Assembly (NCBI RefSeq): GCF_009729205.1
Contig: NZ_VTHB01000007.1
Location: 62,001-126,000, forward strand
Source of the DNA: Mycobacteroides sp. CBMA 271
GTDB lineage: Bacteria; Actinomycetota; Actinomycetes; Mycobacteriales; Mycobacteriaceae
Reading direction: 5' to 3'
DNA length: 64,000 nucleotides
Shown here: one piece after another, positions 56,454-64,000 of the stretch
How the letters are laid out: each line of letters opens with the position of its first letter
Position numbering within the stretch: position 1 is the first letter of the stretch
Made by a program: the position numbers and the translations under genes
Notes under the pieces: model-generated
Told to the model about the DNA's origin: nothing
What the model saw: only the letters and a program-made list of their open reading frames with translations
The model's database searches: none

Positions 56454-58196
56454 CTAGACCGTGACCGCGTGCGCGTGGGTGCGGGTCGCCACCACCGAAT
56501 CGGCGAGCACCCCCTGCACGTACAGGTCGCGGGTGCGGGACCGCTGCACCTTCCCCGACGAGGTCTTGGGCAGCTGACCGGGTTGCAGCAGCACGACATC
56601 GGCCAATGCCAGACGGGTGCGGTCGGACACCGAACGCCTGATCTTCGTGATCTGCGCGGTCGCGTCGCTCTCCTCGTTGCTGCCGGATCGTTCGGCGGCG
56701 ATCACCACCTGCTCGGTGATGTCACCAGGCACGGAGAAGGCCACCACATTGCCCTTGCGGATACCGGGCACTTCCTCCACCGCCCATTCGACCTGCTGTG
56801 GGTCATAGTTACGGCCGTTGACGACGAGGATGTCCTTCTTGCGTCCGGTGACGTAGAGGTTTCCATCCACGATGAAGCCGCGGTCCCCCGTGCGCAGCCA
56901 TCCGTCGGCGCCAAAGGCGTTTTGGGTGGCCTCGTCGTTCTCGAAATACCCTGCGGCGACGGACGGTCCGTGAAACTGGACATCGCCGACGCGCCCTGCA
57001 CCCAGCTCGTGTCCGGCGTCGTCGACAATCCGCACGCCATGACGATCATCGAGAACCGCCCCGCAGCTCACGAAGGTGAGGACGTCATCACCCACGGCAG
57101 CCGGCAACACAAGACCCTCATTCCTATACGCCGCACCGGAAATCGCCAGGCGCTGGAACCGGCTGCCGAAACTGTCGAAGGTGATCGCGAGGGTGGCCTC
57201 TGCCATCCCGTAGGCGGGCATCACCGCCTCCTCCTTGAGCCCGTGCGGCCCGTACGCCTCAATGAAGGCATCCAGCACATCGGCGTTGATCGGTTCGGCT
57301 CCGCAACCGAAAACTCGCATACCGGAGAAGTTCCAGCCGGTCTCGGGCACCACGGCCTTCTTGACGGTCAGCGCGAACGCGAAATTCGGTGCGAATGAGA
57401 CGGTTCCGCGATGGCGGGACACCGCGTCGAGCCAGATGCCCGGGTCCCGCAGGAAGGCGAACGTCGGCAAATAGGTGGCCTGGAGCCCGAACAGCACCAC
57501 GCTCAGGAAGTGTCCGATGAGGCCCATGTCGTGGTAGAGCGGCAGCCAGCTCACCAGCCGTTCGGTGGGGTACTTCTGCGCCTCAAGGCAACGCAGGTTG
57601 GACAGAAATGAATGCGCATTGGCCCACAGCGACGCGTCGGTCACCTGAACGGCCTTCGGCTTCCCGGTGCTGCCGCTGGTGAACTGCAGGAAGGTCGTCT
57701 GGTCGGCGGTGCGCGGCGCGGCGTCGATGTAGTCACCACCGGTCGTGATCGTCTCGGTGTACACGACGGCCGCTACCTGCTCGCCGAATTTGGCGGACAA
57801 GCTCAGCACCTCATCGACCCACTGCGGCACGATCAGTCCGCGAGAGCCACTGGAAGACAACACCGATTCGAGGAAATCAAGGTAAGCGTCCTGCTTGCCC
57901 AGGCTCGTCGGCGGGTACAGCGGCACAGGTATCGCTCCGAGCCACACGGTCGCCAGAAATCCGGTGACGAACTCGCGGATGTCCGGCACCACCAGCGCCA
58001 CCCGGTCGCCCGGCTCGACGCCGTGCGCGGCCAATGCGCCGGCACCGCGGGCGACATCGCCCAGCATCTCGGCGAAGGGCACCAGCACCTCGCTGCGGTC
58101 GTCGCCGACGAATGTCAGTCCGCGCGTGGTCGATGCGGCGTTGGCCTGCAAGGCCGTAACCAGCGATCGCGGGTTGTCGATATCGAACATCGTCAT
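56454..58196 (-). CDS. Fatty-acyl-AMP ligase (FAAL/FadD32-like)
   Basis: 580 residues. Adenylates a fatty acid and passes it to an acyl carrier protein rather than CoA. P-loop TSGSTGKPK at 173-181, the FAAL hallmark WLPLYHDMGLIGHFL, YGMAEATL (about 350), WLRTGDRGFI, and the C-terminal catalytic Lys549 in PKTSSGKVQR, followed by a FadD32-style tail. ATG 58196 overlaps the PKS stop (ATGA), so it is translated with the synthase. FAAL rather than acyl-CoA ligase is inferred from these motifs and the PKS/ACP context. Confidence 0.88.
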   Translation of the reverse strand: MTMFDIDNPRSLVTALQANAASTTRGLTFVGDDRSEVLVPFAEMLGDVARGAGALAAHGVEPGDRVALVVPDIREFVTGFLATVWLGAIPVPLYPPTSLGKQDAYLDFLESVLSSSGSRGLIVPQWVDEVLSLSAKFGEQVAAVVYTETITTGGDYIDAAPRTADQTTFLQFTSGSTGKPKAVQVTDASLWANAHSFLSNLRCLEAQKYPTERLVSWLPLYHDMGLIGHFLSVVLFGLQATYLPTFAFLRDPGIWLDAVSRHRGTVSFAPNFAFALTVKKAVVPETGWNFSGMRVFGCGAEPINADVLDAFIEAYGPHGLKEEAVMPAYGMAEATLAITFDSFGSRFQRLAISGAAYRNEGLVLPAAVGDDVLTFVSCGAVLDDRHGVRIVDDAGHELGAGRVGDVQFHGPSVAAGYFENDEATQNAFGADGWLRTGDRGFIVDGNLYVTGRKKDILVVNGRNYDPQQVEWAVEEVPGIRKGNVVAFSVPGDITEQVVIAAERSGSNEESDATAQITKIRRSVSDRTRLALADVVLLQPGQLPKTSSGKVQRSRTRDLYVQGVLADSVVATRTHAHAVTV

Positions 58197-61100
58197 GCTC
58201 CGTTCAGTTTCTGCGCCGCAGGTTCGAACAAGTTGGCAAGGGTTTTCACGGTGTAGTCGATCTGCTCGAAGCTGTGGCTGGCCGTGACGAAGAAACGCAG
58301 CCGGGTCTGATCATTGGGCACCGCGGGATACAGAATCGGGTCGACGTTGATGCCCGCTTCGCGCAGCTGAGCGGCCAGCACCAGCGACCTGCGCGAGTCT
58401 CCCACCACGAACGGGATGATCGGTGTTCCGTTGCTGTCGCCGAACGAGAGCCCGGCCCCTGCGAAGGCGGCGCGCATGTAGTCGGCGTTGGCATGAAGTG
58501 TCGCAATGCGTTCCGGCTCCGCCTCCAGAATCTCGATCGAGGCCAGCGAGGCTCCGGCCGAGGCCGGCGGCAGCCCGCAGCTGTAGATGAACCCGGGCAG
58601 GCTGTACCGCAGGTACTGAATCAGCTCGCGCGAACCACCAAGGTAGCCTCCGCAGCTCGACAACGATTTCGACAGCGTGCCCATCCAGATGTCGACCTGG
58701 GAGCGGTCCACCTCGAAGTACTCCCCGATGCCGCCGCCGCCTGCACCGAGCACGCCGATGGAATGCGCCTCATCAACCATGAGCAGCGCGTCGTGCCGTT
58801 TGGCCACCTCGATGAAGGCCGGGAGATCGGCGATGTCGCCGTCCATGCTGTAGGCGCCCTCGATCACCACCAAGGCGCGGCGGTACCGGTCGCGAACGTT
58901 CGTAAGCAACTCATCGAGATGGGCCGCGTCGTTGTGCTTGAACGGGCGACGTGTCGCACCGGATAGCCGGCAGCCCTGCATGATGCTGTCGTGTGCCAGC
59001 GCGTCGTGCAGCACGATGTCCGGCTCACCAAGAATGTGCCCGATGATCGTGACGTTGGTGGAGTGGCCACCAACGAGGGTGAGCACGTCGTCAACTTTCA
59101 GCAGCCGCCCGATGGCCGCCTCCAGCTCTCGATGCACGGGCTTTTCTCCCGATAGCAGTCGACTCGCCGAAACCGAAGTCCCGTAACGACCTAACGCCTC
59201 CTGAGCACGGGCAGTCACCCGCTCGTCCCCTGACAGTCCGAGGTAGTTATAGCTGGAGAAGTTGATCAGTACCCGGTCGCCGACGCGCGTGGTGTCGTTG
59301 ACGACCTGTTGGTGCACCGTGAAATACGGGTTCTGCGAGCCCTCGCTGTCAAATTCTTTGAGACGTTGATCCAGCGCCTGCCACTCCGGGAAGTCAATGA
59401 TGGTGCGCTCACGGGCGACCTGCACTGCGGGAACCGCTTCCTCGTCCGCGCTCACGGCTTCCCCGCTCACCAGTGCCACGACGTGTCCCACCGTGAGCTC
59501 TCTGGCGGCGAAATCCTGCAGCGTCAGATCGGTATTCTCCTTCTGCAGGTTCTTGAACAACTCGGTGAGCATCAGCGAATCGAAGCCCAGATCCCCGACA
59601 AGTACTTGTCCGGGCTGAAGCGCCGTCGCGTCGTACGAGCCGATGCGGGCGATCTCCTTGAGCGCATGGCCGTTTCGAAGTGTCGGCTTCCGCAGTTCGG
59701 CTGTCGGTATGGGAGTGGAAGCGGCGGGTACTGCTGGTGGGGTACGCACAATCGGCGGCAATTCGACTGATTGGTTGCCGAGAACGGTGGTGAGTAGCGC
59801 GGTCTGCTCACGCCATAGCGAAATGATGTCCTGCACGAGTGGAGTTTCCTTACCGGTGGGCGTGGGCTGGATTGTCGTCGGCCGAGCGACGGCCTGCGGG
59901 CTGGCCTTGGCAACTCGTCTTTCGCCACGCTTCTTCACCGGCCACAGCGACTTCGCGGGCACCGGCCGGCTGGTGAGCAACGCGCCCTGGTGATGGGACG
60001 GGCGGTCCAGGACGACGGGGACGCCGAGTGAGCGCAGTTGGGCGCGTACACGATTGAGGAGGCGCGTGTGCTCAACGCTGTCCACAGCCACCAGTCGTTC
60101 GGCCGCCGCGCCTGCCGAGCGCGCAAGATTCAACAGTGCACGCCCGGAACCGATCTGGATGAATACGGTATCCGCATCACCGAGGCCGGTGAGGGCTTCG
60201 GTGAAGCGGACGGGCGCCAGCGCGTGTTCACGCCAGTGCCCACGAATCTCCTCGGCATCGACACATCTTGAAGCCGAGATGCAGGATATGAAGCTGACAG
60301 TGGGGTCCTGCAGCGGCAATCCATCTACTCGCCTAACGATTTCATCGTTTGCCGGTCGCAGTAGCGGGCTGTGGAAAGCGTGCGAGACGTGAAGCACCTT
60401 GTGCGGAATATCGGCGTTATCGAGCAGCACCGCGGCGGCTGCCAATCCATCGGAGGTACCCGCGAGGACCGTCTGATCGGCGGCGTTGCGGTTGGCGATC
60501 CACACCGAGGGGACGCCCTGGACCAATGACCGCACTGCTAATTCGTCACTGCGGCAGGCGATCATTCCTCCTCGTGGAATGTCGGCGTCACGTATTGCTT
60601 CCCCCCGCCGAGCCGCAAAATGCACCGCCTCCTCATCGGAGAGAACTCCGGCGGTAGCGGCCGCCGCGAACTCGCCGACGCTATGCCCAAGTACCACGTC
60701 GGGGGTGATTCCGGCTCGGGCGAGGTGTTGAGCGACGGCCAGCTGGGTGATCAGCAGTGCGGGCTGGCAGCGATCGGTGTTGGCGAGCGCCTTCTCCGCT
60801 TCTGGGGTGTGCGCGTAGGGGTACATCACCTCCAGCAGCCCAGGACTGGCCGCGGCGGCGGCCAGACGCTCGACGGTCGCGTTCACCTCCGGCACCGAGT
60901 CCTTCAGCGCGGCGAGCTCGTTGACCTTCTGTGCACCCTGTCCGGCGAACAGAAAGCAGATCCGCGGGACCTCGGCCGCCTGCTTGGCTGCCCGATACCA
61001 GATGTCATCGCCTATCCGCGTGGGGATTTCGCCACCGGCCCGGAGCACGATGAGCGCCGCCCGCAGATGCTCATGTAGTTCCAGAATTGACCCGGTAACG

Positions 61101-62677
61101 ATCGACAGCTCGACGCCGCGGTCCTCCCGGCGGGTGAGCGTCTGGGCCACCTGCCCGAGATCCAAGTCCGGTGTGGCATCGATATCGTCGAGAAGATATT
61201 GGCAGCGCACCTCGATATCCCGCGGGCTCTCACCGCGAATCGGTATCAGCCACGAGTCGCGTGACGAGCCCTCCTGCCGGGGGTGATTCGGTTCTCGCGC
61301 CTCGAGAAGCACGTGCACATTGGTACCGCCGAATCCGAAGGCGCTGACACCGGCCACGTGCGGGCGCGACTGCACCTCGGGCAGCGATGTCACGGATTCG
61401 GATATGCGCCAACCGCGTTCATCCAGGCTCAGGGCATCGCGCTTCTCACGAAAGTTGGGCTGCGGCGGCACGATGCCGGTGCGCAACACCAACGCGGTCT
61501 TGATCAGTCCGATCAGTCCGGCCGCGGACATCGCGTGACCCACATTGGCTTTCGCACTGCCCAGGTATCGCGGAACATCCCCCCGGTGCGGCAGAGACGA
61601 ACTCAACGACTCGACCTCCACCGCATCGCCCACCTGGGTGGCGGTGCCGTGTGCCTCGACGTAGTCGACCCGTCCGGGATCCAAGCCCGCGTCCGCGAGG
61701 GCGAATTCAATGGCGGCTCGTTGCCCGGCGGCCTGCGGTTCCATGGGGCCCGCGCCGGCACCGTCGTTGTTACATCCAATGCCACGCAACCAGGCATGTA
61801 CCTCGCCGCGCGCGGGCAGGGTGTCCTCGCGGGTCAGCACGATGACGCCGGCCCCCTCCCCCAGTACGAAACCGTCCGCCGCAGCATCAAAAGGTGCGCA
61901 TACGCCGGACTTCGACACGGCACCGATCTTCGAGAACATCACCAGCGAGTCAGGCACCAGGTTTAGGTGCACCCCGGCGACGATCGCCACCTCGCACTGC
62001 CGCGACCGCAAGGCCAGCACGGCATTGTTCAGTGCCACAAGCGATGACGCGCAGGCGGCATCGACGGCCATCGATGGGCCGCGCAGATTGAAGGCCCTGC
62101 TGATCATCGCGGCCGACATGTTGAGCAGCGAGCCCGGCATAGTGAACGGCCGCACCACCGGCACATCCGCCGTCAGCGCCCGAGAGTCGATGGCACTACC
62201 GCTGGGATCACCGAATTCACCCGCGCCCAGCTGAACACCGCGCAATGGTGCGCTCACCACCAACTCACGGAAGTCGGACGTCGAGATGCCGACGTACACG
62301 CCGACACTGCGCCCCGCGAAGCTCTGCTGATCAAAGCCCGCGTCCTCCAACGCCTCTCGCGTAGCCGTCAACAAGATGCGGTGCTGTGGATCCATGACCT
62401 CGGCCTGCCGCGGCGATATCCCAAAGCTGAGCGGATCGAACCTGTCGATATCGCTGACCGCCGCCATCACGTCGGTGTACGTGGTGTTCGGCCGCTTCCC
62501 GTCCGGATCAAAGAACGGGGCATGCTCCCAGCGCTCCCGCGGTATCCGTCCGGTGGCGGTACCGCCGCGAAGCAGCATCTGCCAGAAGGACCGGACGTCC
62601 CCGGCCCCAGGCACCTGGCACGCCATCCCAACGATGGCCAGCCGCTCCGCTGGACCATTCCCGCGGGGCGTGTCCAT
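58193..62677 (-). CDS. Hybrid polyketide synthase / alpha-oxoamine synthase (KS-AT-ACP-AOS)
   Basis: 1494 residues in four parts. KS about 10-460, with Cys209 (VDAACASS), His343 (EAHGTAT) and His381 (ANVGHAM). AT about 570-880, nucleophile Ser666 in GHSVGEF and the HAFH motif (766-769), which predicts malonyl-CoA. A Pro-rich linker, then ACP about 1000-1072 with Ser1034 (GFDSL). AOS about 1090-1485, a PLP enzyme like BioF, KBL and serine palmitoyltransferase: His1205 (GGHSTN), Asp1302 (VDEAHS), PLP-Lys1337 (TLSKS). No KR, DH, ER or thioesterase. The AOS would release the beta-ketoacyl chain by decarboxylative condensation with an amino acid. ATG 62677 overlaps the ACP stop by one base. Confidence 0.92.
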   Translation of the reverse strand: MDTPRGNGPAERLAIVGMACQVPGAGDVRSFWQMLLRGGTATGRIPRERWEHAPFFDPDGKRPNTTYTDVMAAVSDIDRFDPLSFGISPRQAEVMDPQHRILLTATREALEDAGFDQQSFAGRSVGVYVGISTSDFRELVVSAPLRGVQLGAGEFGDPSGSAIDSRALTADVPVVRPFTMPGSLLNMSAAMISRAFNLRGPSMAVDAACASSLVALNNAVLALRSRQCEVAIVAGVHLNLVPDSLVMFSKIGAVSKSGVCAPFDAAADGFVLGEGAGVIVLTREDTLPARGEVHAWLRGIGCNNDGAGAGPMEPQAAGQRAAIEFALADAGLDPGRVDYVEAHGTATQVGDAVEVESLSSSLPHRGDVPRYLGSAKANVGHAMSAAGLIGLIKTALVLRTGIVPPQPNFREKRDALSLDERGWRISESVTSLPEVQSRPHVAGVSAFGFGGTNVHVLLEAREPNHPRQEGSSRDSWLIPIRGESPRDIEVRCQYLLDDIDATPDLDLGQVAQTLTRREDRGVELSIVTGSILELHEHLRAALIVLRAGGEIPTRIGDDIWYRAAKQAAEVPRICFLFAGQGAQKVNELAALKDSVPEVNATVERLAAAAASPGLLEVMYPYAHTPEAEKALANTDRCQPALLITQLAVAQHLARAGITPDVVLGHSVGEFAAAATAGVLSDEEAVHFAARRGEAIRDADIPRGGMIACRSDELAVRSLVQGVPSVWIANRNAADQTVLAGTSDGLAAAAVLLDNADIPHKVLHVSHAFHSPLLRPANDEIVRRVDGLPLQDPTVSFISCISASRCVDAEEIRGHWREHALAPVRFTEALTGLGDADTVFIQIGSGRALLNLARSAGAAAERLVAVDSVEHTRLLNRVRAQLRSLGVPVVLDRPSHHQGALLTSRPVPAKSLWPVKKRGERRVAKASPQAVARPTTIQPTPTGKETPLVQDIISLWREQTALLTTVLGNQSVELPPIVRTPPAVPAASTPIPTAELRKPTLRNGHALKEIARIGSYDATALQPGQVLVGDLGFDSLMLTELFKNLQKENTDLTLQDFAARELTVGHVVALVSGEAVSADEEAVPAVQVARERTIIDFPEWQALDQRLKEFDSEGSQNPYFTVHQQVVNDTTRVGDRVLINFSSYNYLGLSGDERVTARAQEALGRYGTSVSASRLLSGEKPVHRELEAAIGRLLKVDDVLTLVGGHSTNVTIIGHILGEPDIVLHDALAHDSIMQGCRLSGATRRPFKHNDAAHLDELLTNVRDRYRRALVVIEGAYSMDGDIADLPAFIEVAKRHDALLMVDEAHSIGVLGAGGGGIGEYFEVDRSQVDIWMGTLSKSLSSCGGYLGGSRELIQYLRYSLPGFIYSCGLPPASAGASLASIEILEAEPERIATLHANADYMRAAFAGAGLSFGDSNGTPIIPFVVGDSRRSLVLAAQLREAGINVDPILYPAVPNDQTRLRFFVTASHSFEQIDYTVKTLANLFEPAAQKLNGA

Positions 62678-62946
62678 CAGCCCGCGAGCTCGGCAGTGAG
62701 GTGCTCGCGGACGACGAGGGCCAAATCGGCGATCGTTCTGACCCGAACTAGCTCGCGCGGCGGCAGCCGGACTCCGGTGGCCTCTTCAATATGGGTCAAG
62801 AATTCGAGAGTCTGCACGGAGCTGTAGCCCAGATCCGCGATCTCCGACTCTGGCGTGAGCTCCGGAAGTGCCTCGGTGGCCACCGACTCAACTGCCTCGA
62901 AGACGAGGTCGAGCTCCTCGGCGTACACGGAATTGTGCGATGTCAC
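62677..62946 (-). CDS. Discrete acyl carrier protein
   Basis: 89 residues, acidic, four-helix pattern. The phosphopantetheine site reads ADLGYSSVQTLEFL, with Ser-Ser where most have Asp-Ser; the second Ser is the likely attachment point. GTG 62946 follows GAGGTG. Translated just before the KS-AT-ACP-AOS gene, so it probably carries the FAAL-activated starter. Its divergence from the PKS-embedded ACP (GFDSL) suggests separate partners. Confidence 0.85.
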   Translation of the reverse strand: MTSHNSVYAEELDLVFEAVESVATEALPELTPESEIADLGYSSVQTLEFLTHIEEATGVRLPPRELVRVRTIADLALVVREHLTAELAG

Positions 62947-63209
62947 CAGTCACCTCAAATATCTACGCGCGGACGATGTTTCGCAGCGGTTGACAACGCT
63001 GTCATGGCGAACAGCGTCGAGGTTATGGAGGCAGACGGAGGGCTAGAAACCCCGCGTGCGCTGATGTGTCAAGTCAGTGGCAGGACCACTCGTGTATGTC
63101 AGGTTGAATGACTTACGAATGTGATACTCGACACTTCCGGGCATGTATCACCCATTGCGGTCGGCTGAAAGATACTCGCGCACAGCTTGTTCGAGGACGT
63201 GGATCGTCG
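62947..63209. other. 263-base leader/promoter region upstream of the ACP-PKS-FAAL operon
   Basis: No supported gene. Several dyads are packed here: TGACA-4-TGTCA (62991-63004), ACGCTGT-8-ACAGCGT (62996-63017), AGTGG-5-CCACT (63076-63090), and GTGATAC-17-GTATCAC (63121-63151). On the minus strand a TTGACA lies upstream of the first two. These are candidate promoter and operator sites; the gap is large for this otherwise tightly packed strand. Confidence 0.5.
62996..63017. promoter_or_regulatory. Operator-like dyad ahead of the ACP gene
   Basis: Arms ACGCTGT and ACAGCGT (7 bp, loop 8), overlapping TGACAACGCTGTCA. About 50-70 bases upstream of the ACP GTG. Confidence 0.35.
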
Positions 63210-64000
63210 CTATTCTGCGGCCACAGCTTCGCCGCGCAGCGCCGCGATGACCTCGGCAGCGTGGACCACCACATCTTGGTCTCCGACCCGCTCGGCCGCC
63301 GCGCGCAATCCCATCCATCGGCCAAGCAGTGCACCGTGAGTCGGAGCCGGGTTGCCGAAGACCGCGGCGTCGCCATCGAGGTCTACATCGATGGTCAAGT
63401 ACTCGTGCGTGGCGAGCCACACCCACATCAATCGCGCATCCAGGATGCGGCGCGCCAGCGACTCGTCGTCGGCCAATGCCGGAGCGATCGACACCACGTC
63501 GGAGCGCCACGCTTCGGTCATCGCATCGTCGAGCTCTGCGACTGCGTCACGTTCGGCGGCACTCAAGAATTCCGGGTAGACGGTGAGTGCGTGGGCGATA
63601 TCCAGCACGATGTCCCGGAAGCCACCCCATTCGTAGTCCAGGATTCGGACGCCATGCTCGGTGACGAGGATGTTGTCTGGGGCCACCTCTGAGGGACTGA
63701 AGGCCCGAACGCCGCCCTTCCCGAAAAGCTCGGCTGTTTGCTGAATGCGTGAAACCAATGCCTCCGACACGTCCAGCGAGTACTCGGTTCTCAGGATCTG
63801 CCGCAACGGAGCGATGGCCTCCGCCCCGCCAAGGCGCTGCTGTGACGAATCCACGTCGGTCTTCTTAACGCCGATGCGCCGCAACAGCGCAGCAAAGTCG
63901 ACTTCCCTGCCCACCGTGGCAACGTGCATCCGCCCCAGAGCCTGCGCCCACGCCATCAATGCATGATTTGTCGCAGCACGATTGCGCTCGGCGAGCAGTT
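63210..64000 (-). CDS. APH/choline-kinase-fold phosphotransferase (5' end beyond window)
   Basis: The last 263 codons of a kinase-fold protein open to the right edge; an in-frame TTG at 63959 is internal, as upstream codons continue the family pattern (AERNRAATNHALMAWAQALGRMH). The catalytic loop is altered: where HGDLHPxN is usual it reads SPSEVAPDN (63672-63698). The Mg-binding strand reads RILDYEWGGF. The C-terminal lobe has RILDARLMWVWLATHEYL. It lies upstream of the ACP-PKS-FAAL operon on the same strand, so it may phosphorylate the product or confer self-protection; both are inferred. Confidence 0.75.
   Translation of the reverse strand, partial: LLAERNRAATNHALMAWAQALGRMHVATVGREVDFAALLRRIGVKKTDVDSSQQRLGGAEAIAPLRQILRTEYSLDVSEALVSRIQQTAELFGKGGVRAFSPSEVAPDNILVTEHGVRILDYEWGGFRDIVLDIAHALTVYPEFLSAAERDAVAELDDAMTEAWRSDVVSIAPALADDESLARRILDARLMWVWLATHEYLTIDVDLDGDAAVFGNPAPTHGALLGRWMGLRAAAERVGDQDVVVHAAEVIAALRGEAVAAE

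Noticed and set aside
63040..63148. 33-codon frame (MPGSVEYHIRK...) upstream of the ACP
   Set aside because: No ribosome site and no family match; probably chance within the leader.

Overview
The window is high-GC actinobacterial DNA, about 64% by eye, with long open frames on both strands, many GTG starts and dense ATGA/GTGA stop-start overlaps. Gene content and order point to a mycobacterium: lprG-p55, mihF-gmk-rpoZ-coaBC-metK, pyrR-pyrB-pyrC-carA-carB-pyrF, aroC-aroK-aroB-aroQ and pepQ-efp-nusB. Blocks that I remember as far apart in M. tuberculosis are joined here. Where M. tuberculosis has PE/PPE genes between pyrF and mihF, this window has other genes. A rapidly growing mycobacterium of the Mycobacteroides (abscessus-chelonae) type is the best guess; species is not resolved.

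Layout. 1-1.8 kb: 3' part of a MetQ-type lipoprotein and a secreted chymotrypsin-fold protein. 1.9-8.2 kb: lprG-p55, convergent with ribD-rpe-rsmB-fmt. 8.3-11.9 kb: a TetR regulator, a PriA that seems to have lost its helicase motifs, and a LipH-like esterase. 11.9-16.7 kb: a reductive-pyrimidine/hydantoin catabolic operon (nitrilase, dihydropyrimidinase, LLM flavin/F420 oxidoreductase, NCS1 permease), followed by a steroid 5-alpha-reductase-like protein. 17.7-21.6 kb: the metK-coaBC-rpoZ-gmk-mihF block. 22.0-24.3 kb: an accessory acyltransferase plus a lipoprotein carrying two LpqH-like repeats. 24.3-33.0 kb: the pyrimidine biosynthesis operon, with a PyrR-binding RNA element in its leader and a 22-codon mini-cistron made of a tandem repeat. 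33.1-36.5 kb: a beta-lactamase-fold hydrolase, two related DUF4259-type genes, a methyltransferase remnant and a Ddn-like protein. 36.5-43.1 kb: nusB-efp-pepQ, two small membrane paralogues, and aroQ-aroB-aroK-aroC. 43.2-47.7 kb: amidase, prepilin peptidase, methyltransferase, TetR and an AurF-type diiron oxygenase. 47.9-56.4 kb: aroE-mltG-ruvX-alaS, two small exported proteins, rarA and a DUF3097 protein.

The most unusual system lies at 56.4 kb to the right edge: a fatty-acyl-AMP ligase, a single-module KS-AT-ACP polyketide synthase fused to a PLP-dependent alpha-oxoamine synthase, a free-standing ACP, and an APH-fold kinase cut by the window edge. Together they read as a small assembly line: activate a fatty acid, load it on an ACP, extend once with malonyl-CoA, and release by decarboxylative condensation with an amino acid. 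This would give an alpha-aminoketone (sphingoid- or prodigiosin-precursor-like) lipid that the kinase might phosphorylate.

I see no tRNA or rRNA gene, CRISPR array, insertion sequence or phage gene. Functions are assigned from motifs and remembered family members; no search was run.
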